Source: Snodgrassella alvi wkB2
Lineage (GTDB): Bacteria; Pseudomonadota; Gammaproteobacteria; Burkholderiales; Neisseriaceae
DNA: 64,000 bases
Assembly: GCF_000600005.1 (NCBI RefSeq)
Contig: NZ_CP007446.1
Coordinates: forward strand, 1,886,894-1,950,893
Direction: 5' to 3'
In this document: positions 29,828 to 39,191 of the stretch, piece by piece
Position numbering within the stretch: the stretch's first letter is position 1
Layout: every line of letters starts with the position of its first letter
Position numbers and translations under genes: made by a program
The notes under the pieces: generated by a model
Database searches by the model: none
Told to the model about the DNA's origin: nothing
The model's input: the letters and a program-made list of their open reading frames with translations, nothing else

Positions 29828-29861
29828 AACAGGCTGCCTGAAAATTCTCAGGCAGCCTGTT
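29828..29861 (-). terminator. Inverted DNA-uptake-like repeats forming the tatC terminator
   Basis: AACAGGCTGCCTGA (29828-29841) and its exact complement (29848-29861). The left arm contains AGGCTGCCTGAA, the 12-mer I recall as the Simonsiella-type DNA uptake sequence; the right arm matches it at 11 of 12. It lies between tatC and pglL, both on the minus strand, followed by TTTAATAAATAA. Paired uptake sequences as terminators are common in Neisseriaceae. Confidence 0.85.
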
Positions 29862-29890
29862 ATTTCAGTAAAAAAGCAAAAGTGACAAAA

Positions 29891-30658
29891 CTATTCTCTT
29901 CCCGAGTGGACTGTTAAAGCAGTCTTTTTGTTACTACTACCCCAACAGCGACACACCAGAATTCCTACTTCATAAAGAAGAATCAGCGGTATAGCAAGTA
30001 ATGTTTGCGACAGCACATCCGGTGGAGTCACTACGGCAGCTACAACAAAAGCACCTACCACCACATAGGCACGGGCTTTTTTCAATTGCTGAACAGACAC
30101 TACTCCGATTCTGTTTAACAGAATCACCAGTACAGGCACTTCAAATGTTACTCCGAATGCTACAAACATACCTAGAATAAAAGACAAATATTTATCTATA
30201 TCAGTTGCCATACTGACACCGACAGGAATAACACCGGTAAGAAAACGGAAAATAACCGGAAAAACCAGATAGTAGGCAAATGCCATACCTAAAGCAAATA
30301 ATAAAACACTGGCAATCAGTAATGGCAGTATCAGACGTTTCTCATGTCTGTACAAACCAGGTGCCACAAAAGCCCAGATTTGATACAGTGTATGTGGAAG
30401 TGTCAAAAGAAATGCTGCCATTAGTGTTACTTTTAACGGCACAAAAAACGGGGCAATCACTTCTGTGGCAATCATATGCTGACCTGCCGGAAGATTCGCC
30501 ATTAATGGTTCAGCTACAAAAGTATAAATTTTTTGCGCAAAGGGCACCAAAACTGCAAAGCACAGCAGCAGAATTCCCAGAATCCACATCAAGCGGCGAC
30601 GCAATTCCAGCAAATGATCAATCAGCGTCAATTCAGTATTTTCTTCAACCTGCTTCAC
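29891..30658 (-). CDS. tatC: Sec-independent translocase TatC
   Basis: Core receptor of the twin-arginine translocase that exports folded proteins. 255 residues with six membrane spans. Family features are LIDHLLELRRRLMWI near the N-terminus (conserved LxELRxR) and FAFVAPGLYRHEKR (in part, cytoplasm/periplasm loop with conserved FxxPGLxxxE). Last gene of tatABC. Confidence 0.96.
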   Translation of the reverse strand: MKQVEENTELTLIDHLLELRRRLMWILGILLLCFAVLVPFAQKIYTFVAEPLMANLPAGQHMIATEVIAPFFVPLKVTLMAAFLLTLPHTLYQIWAFVAPGLYRHEKRLILPLLIASVLLFALGMAFAYYLVFPVIFRFLTGVIPVGVSMATDIDKYLSFILGMFVAFGVTFEVPVLVILLNRIGVVSVQQLKKARAYVVVGAFVVAAVVTPPDVLSQTLLAIPLILLYEVGILVCRCWGSSNKKTALTVHSGRE

Positions 30659-30671
30659 AATCGGTTATCCA

Positions 30672-31148
30672 TCAATGTCGGCGTACCCGCAGTTTAGGAG
30701 TAATGCTGTGCCGCGGTCGCATATCCCGCCGGCGTTGCAGAGCCTGCCGGCGTAACGACACCCGATGCAGCAATGGCGCTTCCCTTACCGGCAAATGATA
30801 ATTTTGTGACGACCCAGAGAACTCAGGCGTACTGTCTGTTTCAGCCTGCTGTTCATCTTTAGAGAGCTGACGTTTAAGTGCATCTACTTCCCCGCGGATA
30901 CTATGCACATTGGCATTGATATCATGCTCAAAAGAACGGGCTGCGGCTTCAATACTGTCACGCGCCTGCCTGAATTCTGCCACGCCGGCCTGCTGACTCA
31001 GTTCGGTTTTAACATTATTAATGAAATTCTGAATGCGCCCGACCCAGAGACCGGCACTGCGTGCTACCTTGGGCAGCCGCTCCGGTCCGAGTACAACCAG
31101 AGCCACAGCAGCAATCAGTAAAATTTCACCAAACCCCAAACCAAACAT
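30672..31148 (-). CDS. tatB: Sec-independent translocase TatB
   Basis: TatB binds TatC and twin-arginine signal peptides. The 158-residue product has the N-terminal span FGEILLIAAVALVVLGPERL, with the Gly-Pro hinge, followed by an amphipathic helix and an acidic, variable tail. It starts 9 bp after tatA and stops 13 bp before tatC. Confidence 0.94.
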   Translation of the reverse strand: MFGLGFGEILLIAAVALVVLGPERLPKVARSAGLWVGRIQNFINNVKTELSQQAGVAEFRQARDSIEAAARSFEHDINANVHSIRGEVDALKRQLSKDEQQAETDSTPEFSGSSQNYHLPVREAPLLHRVSLRRQALQRRRDMRPRHSITPKLRVRRH

Positions 31149-31157
31149 AAATGCTTT

Positions 31158-31358
31158 CTACACTTTGCTGTCGTCTTTATTATGTTCGATTACATCATCA
31201 TTTTTTGTACTTTCCCGGTCACTTTCGTTCAGTCCCTGCTTAAAATCGTGTACAGCTCCGCCCAGATCTTTACCAAGATTACGTAATTTTTTGGTGCCAA
31301 AAACCAGTACAACAATCAGTAATACCAAAGCCCAATGCCAAATTGAAAAACTGCCCAT
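31158..31358 (-). CDS. tatA: Sec-independent translocase TatA
   Basis: Pore-forming subunit, 66 residues: N-terminal span ([20 protein letters not shown]) with the [14 protein letters not shown] amphipathic helix, and a charged tail. It follows hisE by 84 bp, the Neisseria his-tat arrangement. Confidence 0.96.
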   Translation of the reverse strand: MGSFSIWHWALVLLIVVLVFGTKKLRNLGKDLGGAVHDFKQGLNESDRESTKNDDVIEHNKDDSKV

Positions 31359-31442
31359 GATGTTATCCTTTACTTCAACTGCCTAAAAAAACATGCGCCT
31401 GCTGTTTACTCACAGCTGCGCATATTTAAAATTCCATTGTAA

Positions 31443-31790
31443 TTACTGTGGCTGGCGACTGGATTTTTCAGTCAGACCAGACACATTTTGCCGCTGCTGC
31501 AATTCCTGCAATACATCTTCAACCCGAATCTGATGATAAGTTAATAACACCATCGTATGAAACCAGACATCAGCAACTTCTTTAACTAAATGCTGTTTAT
31601 CTCCGTCTTTGGATGCCATTAATACTTCACCGGCTTCCTCAATAACTTTTTTCAGGATTTTATCTTCACCGGCATGCAATAACTGAGAAACATAAGAAGT
31701 TTGTGGTGAAGCCTCACGTCTGCTGTCCAGCACATCAGCCAGTTCAGTTAATACTCTGGAAAAATCTGCTTTTTCCGGCACTTGTGTCAT
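31443..31790 (-). CDS. hisE: Phosphoribosyl-ATP pyrophosphatase
   Basis: Second step of histidine synthesis: removes pyrophosphate from phosphoribosyl-ATP. 115 residues in the MazG-like fold. The metal-binding acidic residues are in KKVIEEAGEVLMASKDGD and LVKEVADVWFHTMVLL. It is a stand-alone HisE, next to the separate hisI gene, as in Neisseria; in E. coli the two are fused. Confidence 0.95.
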   Translation of the reverse strand: MTQVPEKADFSRVLTELADVLDSRREASPQTSYVSQLLHAGEDKILKKVIEEAGEVLMASKDGDKQHLVKEVADVWFHTMVLLTYHQIRVEDVLQELQQRQNVSGLTEKSSRQPQ

Positions 31791-31802
31791 CCTGCTTCCT
31801 CT

Positions 31803-32219
31803 TTAATCAGTATGTGTGTGTCCTTTGGCAGGACATGTATATATTTCATTTTCATTTTTGATAACCGGGTCAGTGCTCTGCCAGTCACCATCATGATAAA
31901 CACGATAAAAACAGCTGGCATGTCCGGTATGACAGGCAATACCTCCGGACTGCTCAACCAGCAACACCAGTGCATCACCGTCGCAATCCAGCCGCATTTC
32001 ATATACCTTTTGCGTATGCCCGGACTGTTCACCTTTCATCCATTGCTGCTGGCGTGACCGGCTGTAATAATGAGCCAGACCAGTACTTACTGTCTGACGC
32101 AAAGCTTCGGCATTCATCCATGCCACCATAAGAACGCGCTGAGTATGCCTGTCCTGCACCACCGCGCAAACCAGACCTTTATCATCCCACTTTATCGCAT
32201 CCAGAAGCGTATCAAACAC
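31803..32219 (-). CDS. hisI: Phosphoribosyl-AMP cyclohydrolase
   Basis: Third step of histidine synthesis. About 138 residues. Key parts are [19 protein letters not shown] at the start, [42 protein letters not shown] (metal-binding Asp) and [10 protein letters not shown] (zinc Cys). I choose the GTG at 32219 because AAGGA lies 8 nt upstream and the family starts near there. An ATG 11 codons further upstream is in frame. Confidence 0.93.
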   Translation of the reverse strand: MFDTLLDAIKWDDKGLVCAVVQDRHTQRVLMVAWMNAEALRQTVSTGLAHYYSRSRQQQWMKGEQSGHTQKVYEMRLDCDGDALVLLVEQSGGIACHTGHASCFYRVYHDGDWQSTDPVIKNENEIYTCPAKGHTHTD

Positions 32220-32270
32220 TGCAATTGTCCTTATTTTCAGGTAAACATACAACCATTATCGGCAGCTAGA

Positions 32271-33038
32271 TTAGATACGCATCTCAATACCGGCCTGTTT
32301 CATGGCTATCTTGGCATCCTGAATACGTACTTCACCAAAGTGAAAAATACTGGCAGCCAGTACAGCATCAGCATGACCTTCCTGAACACCTTCTATCAAA
32401 TGTTCAATATTGCCCACACCTCCTGATGCAACAACAGGAACCGACACAGCATCACTTACAGCCCGGGTTAACGGTAAATTAAACCCTGCACGGGTACCAT
32501 CACGATCCATACTGGTCAGCAAAATTTCACCGGCTCCGCGTAAGGCCATATCCTGTGCCCAGGCTACTGCATCGAGTCCGGTGTGTCGGCGTCCGCCATG
32601 AGTAAAAACCTCCCAGCAGGTATTCTCGGCATTGACTGCTTTAGCATCTACCGCCACAACAATTGCCTGATTACCGAAAAATGCACTGGCTTCACTAACC
32701 AGTTCAGGATTGGTCACTGCTGCGGTATTAATTGATACCTTATCAGCACCGGCATTAAGTAAGCGGCGCACGTCTTCAACACTGCGTACGCCGCCCCCTA
32801 CTGTCAGCGGAATAAACACTCGGCTGGCTACCGCTTCAATAACATGTAAAATCGTATCACGATTATCCGAACTGGCAGTAATATCCAGAAAAGTCAGCTC
32901 GTCAGCACCTTCATCATTATAACGCTGTGCTACCTCAACCGGACTACCGGCATCACGCAAAGAAACAAAATTAATTCCCTTAACTACTCGCCCGTTATCA
33001 ACATCCAGACAGGGAATAATACGTTTGGCTAAAGCCAT
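32271..33038 (-). CDS. hisF: Imidazole glycerol phosphate synthase, cyclase subunit
   Basis: HisF barrel that uses ammonia from HisH to form imidazole glycerol phosphate and AICAR. 255 residues. The N-terminus is [20 protein letters not shown], with catalytic Asp12; the second catalytic Asp is in VVAVDAKAV. Phosphate-binding loops are GGGVRS and ASGGVGN. Length is typical. Confidence 0.97.
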   Translation of the reverse strand: MALAKRIIPCLDVDNGRVVKGINFVSLRDAGSPVEVAQRYNDEGADELTFLDITASSDNRDTILHVIEAVASRVFIPLTVGGGVRSVEDVRRLLNAGADKVSINTAAVTNPELVSEASAFFGNQAIVVAVDAKAVNAENTCWEVFTHGGRRHTGLDAVAWAQDMALRGAGEILLTSMDRDGTRAGFNLPLTRAVSDAVSVPVVASGGVGNIEHLIEGVQEGHADAVLAASIFHFGEVRIQDAKIAMKQAGIEMRI

Positions 33039-33072
33039 AATAATGCCATCTTTCTCTGCTACTGAGCAGCAA

Positions 33073-33402
33073 TCATTTACCTAGCCACTGCGCAACCAGA
33101 GCAAAAATATGATTCTGATAAAAATAGTAAACAATACCCACAACTAATGTATAAATCACGGCACTGGTAGTACTTACAGCAATAATATCAAAGAGCCATA
33201 TGACAATGAATACAAATACCCATTGTGCTATCCATCCTACTAACCAGACATTGTTAACTTCCGGCCATGCATGTTCTATGATGCTGCTGAATACCATCAT
33301 CGCCATCGTAAATATACTGGCCTGAAAAAAAGTCTGTCTCGGGCGGTTCATTGTAAACAATAGCCATAAAACTATTACTACCGCACCTAAGATGCTAACC
33401 AT
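33073..33402 (-). CDS. Small integral membrane protein in the his cluster
   Basis: A 109-residue protein with three or four hydrophobic segments ([61 protein letters not shown]). I do not recognise a family. It lies between hisA and hisF on their strand, 34 bp before hisF, so it is probably co-transcribed. No link to histidine synthesis can be claimed. Confidence 0.65.
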   Translation of the reverse strand: MVSILGAVVIVLWLLFTMNRPRQTFFQASIFTMAMMVFSSIIEHAWPEVNNVWLVGWIAQWVFVFIVIWLFDIIAVSTTSAVIYTLVVGIVYYFYQNHIFALVAQWLGK

Positions 33403-33548
33403 AAACGTCCTCCCTGATTACCTGTACAGTTACAGTCCAAAAATCATATTGGCTATCGGTATTAATCGAGTCCTATATGATTATTATTAATTTATACAAA
33501 ATCAGATTATCAGAAAATATTCTGATCAAGCACTGTCAGCAAAATTTA

Positions 33549-34286
33549 TTACTTATACTGATCAGCCATCCGCTGTGCTGCGGCCAGATCAAGTGAACCT
33601 TCATAAATCGCGCGTCCTACAATAGCTCCGGTAACACCCTGCTCGGCTACGGCACATAAAGCTTCCACATCTTTCATACTGCTCACCCCGCCGGATGCGA
33701 TAACCGGCACAGAAGCAGCCTGTGCCAGTTTAACTGTGGCATCAATATTCACACCACTCATCATTCCGTCGCGACCAATATCAGTGTAGATAATGCTGTT
33801 AACACCATCATCCGCAAACTGTCTGGCTAGCTCAGTAACATGGATATCTGTCACTTTTGCCCAGCCATCAATGGCAGCCATGCCATCTTTAGCATCCAGC
33901 CCGACAATAATTTGTCCGGGGAAAGCTGCACATGCCTGACGCACAAATTCGGGATTATTCACAGCTGCTGTACCAATAATGACAAAACTCAGTCCCAGCT
34001 GCAGATATTGTTCAATTGTATGCAAATCACGAATGCCACCGCCAAGCTGTACAGGCACATTATCCGCTACCTGTTCAAGTATCGCTTTGATGGCGGTCAT
34101 ATTTTCTGGTTTTCCGGCAAAAGCCCCATCCAGATCAACTAAATGCAAACGACGCGCACCCTGCTGACACCAGTGCACAGCCATCTGTGCAGGCTCATCA
34201 GAAAATACAGTGGCTTTTTCCATCAGCCCCTGTTGAAGACGCACACACCGTCCGCCTTTTAAATCAATCGCTGGAATCAATAACAT
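33549..34286 (-). CDS. hisA: ProFAR isomerase
   Basis: Isomerises ProFAR to PRFAR in histidine synthesis. 245 residues, a barrel like HisF. It starts [20 protein letters not shown] with catalytic Asp8; the second acid is in [14 protein letters not shown]. Phosphate loops are GGGIRD and ASGGVSS. Length fits the monofunctional enzyme. Confidence 0.97.
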   Translation of the reverse strand: MLLIPAIDLKGGRCVRLQQGLMEKATVFSDEPAQMAVHWCQQGARRLHLVDLDGAFAGKPENMTAIKAILEQVADNVPVQLGGGIRDLHTIEQYLQLGLSFVIIGTAAVNNPEFVRQACAAFPGQIIVGLDAKDGMAAIDGWAKVTDIHVTELARQFADDGVNSIIYTDIGRDGMMSGVNIDATVKLAQAASVPVIASGGVSSMKDVEALCAVAEQGVTGAIVGRAIYEGSLDLAAAQRMADQYK

Positions 34287-34335
34287 ATTAAATTTAAATA
34301 TACTGACGAGTTAAACACCGGTACCTTTACTTCAG

Positions 34336-34989
34336 TTAAAACGTACCATCCCACCGCAAAAAATTACCCAGCAGCTGCAAACCGGCCGCATGACTTTTTT
34401 CAGTATGAAACTGTGTAGCAAAAACATTATCTCTGCCTGCTATACAGGCAAAATCACCGGCATAATCAGCCGTACCCAGAATAATTGACGGATCCTCTGG
34501 TCGCAGATAATAACTATGAACAAAATAAAACCATTCATCCTGAGCCACACCAGCAAATAAAGGATGCTCTTGCATCTGATGTACACGGTTCCAGCCCATA
34601 TGCGGTATTTTCAGTGGTCTGCCATCAGTACTTAATGCAGCCTGAAAATGCGGTACCGTACCCTGAAACCAGCCTAATCCGGCCGTATTACCCTCTTCGC
34701 TACATTCAAACAGCAATTGCGCGCCAACACAGATACCAAAAAACGGTTTGCGCCGCAATCCGTCTTCCAGTGCATCAGCCAATCCGCTCCGCTGCAAAGC
34801 AGCCATACAATCCGGCATAGCCCCCTGACCGGGAAAAATAATTTTATCAGCCTGATATACCTCATCCGGTTCGGCTGTCAGAATAACTTCTGCCTGCATC
34901 TGCTGTAACTGGTTTGCTGCCTGTACAGATTTCAGCACTGAATGCAGATTTCCCATACCATAATTGACAATGGCTACTTTCATCTTCAT
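34336..34989 (-). CDS. hisH: Imidazole glycerol phosphate synthase, glutaminase subunit
   Basis: Class I glutamine amidotransferase that feeds ammonia to HisF. 217 residues. Nucleophile Cys87 lies in FFGICVGAQLLF, and His and Glu of the triad lie in TQFHTEKSH (about 194-202). N-terminal AIVNYGMGNLHSV is the family start. Two ATGs two codons apart are both possible starts. Confidence 0.96.
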   Translation of the reverse strand: MKMKVAIVNYGMGNLHSVLKSVQAANQLQQMQAEVILTAEPDEVYQADKIIFPGQGAMPDCMAALQRSGLADALEDGLRRKPFFGICVGAQLLFECSEEGNTAGLGWFQGTVPHFQAALSTDGRPLKIPHMGWNRVHQMQEHPLFAGVAQDEWFYFVHSYYLRPEDPSIILGTADYAGDFACIAGRDNVFATQFHTEKSHAAGLQLLGNFLRWDGTF

Positions 34990-35510
34990 ATCTTTATAAA
35001 ATCAACTGAACATACCTGCAGCAAAAGTTTATCCGGAGTCCGGTTATCACTAACGGGCTGCCTGCAAAGAAACAGCTTGTTATCATACATGAACACCGGA
35101 TAGCTGAAAATCTGAAACTGGCAGATTATGATACGTAGCCATAATCTTGCTAAAAAAACACATATTTATCAGCAATTATGCTGATTATTTCCATATTATC
35201 CATCAGAATTTTATTATCCGGCGACTGATTTTATTTATTTTTATCCGTTAAATTCAATAACAGCTGACCGTAAAGAAATAATCCTGAAGATATAAATAAC
35301 CGGCATATTTATCAGCAATTGATTGCACAAGCACATAGAAACTGTAATCAATCAATTCAAATACAACATAACGTATATAAGACAGCCATCAGTAATTGTG
35401 ATTTGCAAAATAAATTATTGCAGATGGTTTCATAATTACTCGTACAGTCCGACAAATAAATTTATCCGCCAATGTATACACACCAGCGGATTAGAATCTA
35501 TACAAAACCA
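34990..35510. other. Intergenic stretch between hisH and hisB
   Basis: About 520 bp without a gene. It contains a 17-nt direct repeat, CATATTTATCAGCAATT, at 35161-35177 and 35304-35320. The rest is AT-rich and probably holds the hisH promoter. No terminator for hisB is obvious. Confidence 0.5.
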
Positions 35511-36104
35511 TTATGCAGTCAGCGTACCTTTCGTCGACGGCATCACCCCTGCCATTCGCTCATCCTGTGTAACAGCCATTCGCAAAGCACGACCGAACGC
35601 TTTGAAAATCGTTTCTGCCTGATGATGAGCATTCAGACCACGCAGATTATCAATGTGCAAAGTCATCATGGCATGATTCACTAAACCATGAAAAAATTCA
35701 CTGAACAAATCCACATCAAACCGACCGATTAACGCCCGGGTAAACTCTACGTTATACACCAGACCGGGACGACCGGATAAATCCAGCACCACCCTGCTCA
35801 AAGACTCGTCCAGCGGTACATAACTGTGTCCATAACGCATAATACCGCATTTATCACCCAGTGCCTGTTTTAACGCCTGTCCCAGCGCAATACCAATATC
35901 TTCAACGGTATGATGATCATCAATATGCAGATCTCCGCGACAACGGATATCCAGATCAATCAACCCATGACGGGCAATCTGATCAAGCATATGCTCCAGA
36001 AAAGGCACTCCGGTATCAAAATTTCCTACACCGGTGCCATCAAGATTAATACTTATTTGTATTTTTGTTTCACTGGTATTACGCGTAATTGTCGCAGTTC
36101 GCAT
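35511..36104 (-). CDS. hisB: Imidazoleglycerol-phosphate dehydratase
   Basis: Dehydrates imidazole glycerol phosphate. Monofunctional, 197 residues. Metal-binding motifs are [27 protein letters not shown] and [12 protein letters not shown]. The ATG at 36104 gives [15 protein letters not shown], the usual start; an upstream in-frame ATG adds 19 unlikely residues. First gene of the hisBHAFIE-tatABC run, although long gaps make internal promoters likely. Confidence 0.95.
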   Translation of the reverse strand: MRTATITRNTSETKIQISINLDGTGVGNFDTGVPFLEHMLDQIARHGLIDLDIRCRGDLHIDDHHTVEDIGIALGQALKQALGDKCGIMRYGHSYVPLDESLSRVVLDLSGRPGLVYNVEFTRALIGRFDVDLFSEFFHGLVNHAMMTLHIDNLRGLNAHHQAETIFKAFGRALRMAVTQDERMAGVMPSTKGTLTA

Positions 36105-36343
36105 GCAATGTTCCATTTCAGAATTATTTATATATGCAGTAGTATAAATTGCCTGCAGCATTTCTCCACCACACCTACAATCTATATCAACTCAATTCTG
36201 CCGGCAAGGTCAGCCGGTGTTTTCTTTAAGCAAACACAAAAAACACTTTTATCGGATAAAATATTATCAAATCATCCTCTCTTGCTTTCGATCAGCCTGA
36301 CTACATATTAAAATCAATATTTATCTTTTTATTTATTGTAATT

Positions 36344-37303
36344 ATGAGTCAAACCAGCCATTATCAGTTACATCAGATAGACAATATTTCTCTGCAACGC
36401 CTGTGCGGCGTATTAGACCAGCACATTATCAGCCTGGGCAAAGCTCTGGATCTTGAAATTACCCGTCGTTTTGACCATTTTACCTTAAGCGGAGAACATA
36501 TCAGTCAAGGAGTAAAAGCATTGGAGAATCTGTCCAACATAGCGCGTGAGCGCGATATCAGCGATAGTGACATCCACTTAGCTGCGGTAGAAGCCAAAAC
36601 CACCACCCAGGAAAACTCAGACCACCATGAACCTAAAGTCTGGACACTGCGCACCCGCCGCGGCAACATCAGCGGACGCACCCCGCGCCAGAACGGTTAT
36701 ATACAGGCATTATTAAAACATGATGTCGTATTTGGGCTGGGCCCTGCCGGTACCGGTAAAACCTATCTTGCCGTCGCTGCCGCAGTAGATGCCATTGAAA
36801 AACATCAGGTAGAACGTATCGTACTGGTTCGTCCGGCTGTAGAAGCCGGAGAGAAACTCGGATTTCTGCCGGGCGATCTGGCACAAAAAGTCGATCCGTA
36901 TCTGCGTCCTCTGTATGATGCCCTTTATGACCTGATGGGCTTCGACCGTGTGACCAAACTACTGGAAAAAGGGCTGATTGAAATTGCACCTTTAGCCTAT
37001 ATGCGCGGGCGCACACTTAACGGAGCCTATATTATTCTGGATGAAGCCCAGAATACCACACCGGAACAAATGAAAATGTTCCTGACCCGTATCGGCTTCG
37101 GAGCCAAAGCAGTGATTACCGGTGACATCAGCCAGATTGACTTACCTAAAAATATCAAAAGCGGTCTGAAAGATGCGCGTGAAAAACTCAGCAACATTGA
37201 GGGGATTTATTTTCACGTATTCACCAGCGAAGACGTAGTACGCCACCCGTTGGTACAGAAAATTGTTGACGCTTATGATGAAGCAGCTGAAAAAGAACAG
37301 TAA
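36344..37303 (+). CDS. PhoH-family ATPase (YbeZ-like)
   Basis: A 319-residue PhoH-like protein. Walker A is GPAGTGKTY (133-141), Walker B is YIILDEAQNTT (about 230-240), and ITGDISQIDLP is the conserved sensor region. An N-terminal KH-like region precedes the ATPase. YbeZ relatives pair with the RNase YbeY in rRNA processing; ybeY is not adjacent here. Divergent from hisB. Confidence 0.92.
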   Translation: MSQTSHYQLHQIDNISLQRLCGVLDQHIISLGKALDLEITRRFDHFTLSGEHISQGVKALENLSNIARERDISDSDIHLAAVEAKTTTQENSDHHEPKVWTLRTRRGNISGRTPRQNGYIQALLKHDVVFGLGPAGTGKTYLAVAAAVDAIEKHQVERIVLVRPAVEAGEKLGFLPGDLAQKVDPYLRPLYDALYDLMGFDRVTKLLEKGLIEIAPLAYMRGRTLNGAYIILDEAQNTTPEQMKMFLTRIGFGAKAVITGDISQIDLPKNIKSGLKDAREKLSNIEGIYFHVFTSEDVVRHPLVQKIVDAYDEAAEKEQ

Positions 37304-37505
37304 TCTTTTAATTAACGATTAAACAAAACACGCTGATAACGCAATAAAATAATTTGATTATCGGCAGAAGCTGCATATTCCGCACAGACAGGAAAATGAT
37401 ATTTTACCGCCTGCTGCCAACAGCATAACTGTCAAACAACCCGGACATATCCATTTTCCGGCATGTTAAACTACATCCGGTAACTAAATTCCAACCGACA
37501 TAAAT

Positions 37506-38351
37506 ATGATGAAAACTATTCTGATCACAGGCTGTTCCAGTGGTATCGGGTATGCAACTGCTCAGCTTCTGCGACAAGACAACTGGCACGTTTATACAAG
37601 CTGCCGTCGGGCAGAAGATGTAGAGCGCTTACGTTCAGAAGGTTTTCACAGTCTGCAACTGGATATTACCAATGATGAACAGATACAGGCAGCTATCGAA
37701 ACCGTAATAGCCGAATTCGGCCACCTTGATGCTTTATTTTGCAATGCCGGTTATGGACAGACAGGCGCAGCCGAGGATCTTTGCCGGGCAGCCTTACAGG
37801 AACAGTTTAATACCAACGTATTCGGCACATGGCAATGCATCAACGCAGCAATGAAAATTTTCCGGCGTCAGCAGCATGGCCGTATTCTGGTAAATTCCAG
37901 CATACTGGGCTATGCAGCCATGCCTTGGCGCAGTGCTTATACCAGCAGTAAATTTGCACTGGAAGGACTTTGTGATACATTGCGTCATGAAACTCATGCC
38001 AGTGGTATTTATATCAGCCTGCTTGAGCCCGGACCAATCACCAGTCGCTTTCGTCCCAATGCACTGATTAAATTCAAACAATATATAGATGTTGAAAACA
38101 GCGTGCATCGTGCCGCCTATCAGGCACAGCTCAACCGCCTGCAGGCAGCCGGTTCTGTCGCACCATTTACACTGACTGCCGAACAATGCGCCCAGGTCTG
38201 CGCCCGTGCACTCAATGCCAGCAAACCTAAAGCACGTTACCCGGTTACCGTACCGGCACACCTCTTCTGGTATCTGAAAAAATTCCTGCCCATCAGCTGT
38301 CTGGACTGGCTATGTCGCACTGCCGTCAGAAAACAGGGAAAATCAAACTGA
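37506..38351 (+). CDS. Short-chain dehydrogenase/reductase
   Basis: A 281-residue classical SDR. The cofactor loop is TGCSSGIG (8-15), NAG is at 80-82, catalytic Ser is in VNSSILGY (131-132), and YTSSK holds Tyr145 and Lys149. The C-terminal part beyond residue 190 is longer than in simple SDRs and ends in a hydrophobic helix, as in retinol-dehydrogenase-like members. The basic residue after the beta-2 strand (SCRRAEDVE) suggests NADP. The substrate is unknown. Confidence 0.85.
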   Translation: MMKTILITGCSSGIGYATAQLLRQDNWHVYTSCRRAEDVERLRSEGFHSLQLDITNDEQIQAAIETVIAEFGHLDALFCNAGYGQTGAAEDLCRAALQEQFNTNVFGTWQCINAAMKIFRRQQHGRILVNSSILGYAAMPWRSAYTSSKFALEGLCDTLRHETHASGIYISLLEPGPITSRFRPNALIKFKQYIDVENSVHRAAYQAQLNRLQAAGSVAPFTLTAEQCAQVCARALNASKPKARYPVTVPAHLFWYLKKFLPISCLDWLCRTAVRKQGKSN

Positions 38352-38400
38352 CCCCTGCCACAGCCATTTGTCCCAACCAGCCCGCAAAAATCTTATAACA

Positions 38401-39021
38401 ATGACAGAATTATTCAGTACACCCTCATTATCCCGCAAAGGTAATAACACCAGAATCGCCCTTATCCGCAGCGGCGTAGCAGCCATGACCACACACGGCT
38501 ACATCAGTGCCAATATTGAAAGCATACTGAAACAGGTAGGCGTACCCAAAGGTTCTTTTTATCACTATTTCAAGAGTAAAGAAGAGTTTGGCATAGCCAT
38601 ACTCCAATACTACGACCACTTTTTTACTGAAAAACTGGAACAACATTTATTAAACCAGAATATCTCTTCCGCACTGGCCAGAATTAATGCATTCTGCACA
38701 GATGCCAAAACCAGCATGGCCAAATATCATTTCAACAGAGGTTGTCTGGTGGGTGAACTAATGCAGGATGAATCTCTTCTGCCACAAAATTATCCTGCTT
38801 TACTCAATAACATCCTGCACAACTGGCAGGAAAAAATAGCCGGTTGTTTGCAGCTGGCGCAACAGCAGCAAGAAATCAGTTCACAAACAGACTGCACAAA
38901 ACTGGCTTACTTCTTCTGGCTTGGCTGGGAAGGTGCAGTCAGCCGTGCCAAATTACTCAAAAATGCAACGCCGCTGGATATCTTTACCGAACAGTTTTTT
39001 AATCTGATAAAAAACCATTAG
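38401..39021 (+). CDS. TetR-family regulator, AcuR/NemR-like
   Basis: A 206-residue TetR repressor. The helix-turn-helix is GYISANIESILKQVGVPKGS followed by FYHYFKSKEEF. The ligand domain has FNRGCLVGELMQDESLLP, whose cysteine aligns by context with the redox-active cysteine of NemR. The ATG at 38401 is used. The gene directly precedes an acuI-like reductase, and a TAGAC-N5-GTCTA palindrome lies between them, so it probably represses that gene and responds to reactive electrophiles. Confidence 0.82.
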   Translation: MTELFSTPSLSRKGNNTRIALIRSGVAAMTTHGYISANIESILKQVGVPKGSFYHYFKSKEEFGIAILQYYDHFFTEKLEQHLLNQNISSALARINAFCTDAKTSMAKYHFNRGCLVGELMQDESLLPQNYPALLNNILHNWQEKIAGCLQLAQQQQEISSQTDCTKLAYFFWLGWEGAVSRAKLLKNATPLDIFTEQFFNLIKNH

Positions 39022-39128
39022 TCAGCTTCCAATATCTGTTGCCAGCCATAATTAATAACACTCTACTTAACTGAAATTTAATCAAAATCCCTTATACTTG
39101 GATAGATTCGGCAATAATTACTTACAAC

Positions 39129-39167
39129 TAGACAACCGGTCTATAATAAAAATAAACCATTCGTCTA
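39129..39167 (+). promoter_or_regulatory. TetR operator and -10 of the reductase gene
   Basis: TAGAC (39129-39133), five bases, GTCTA (39139-39143), very like the NemR box TAGACC-N4-GGTCTA. A third half-site GTCTA lies at 39163-39167. TATAAT at 39142-39147 overlaps the palindrome, so a bound repressor would block polymerase. Confidence 0.7.
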
Positions 39168-39191
39168 GTTAACTGCAACAGGAATATCATC

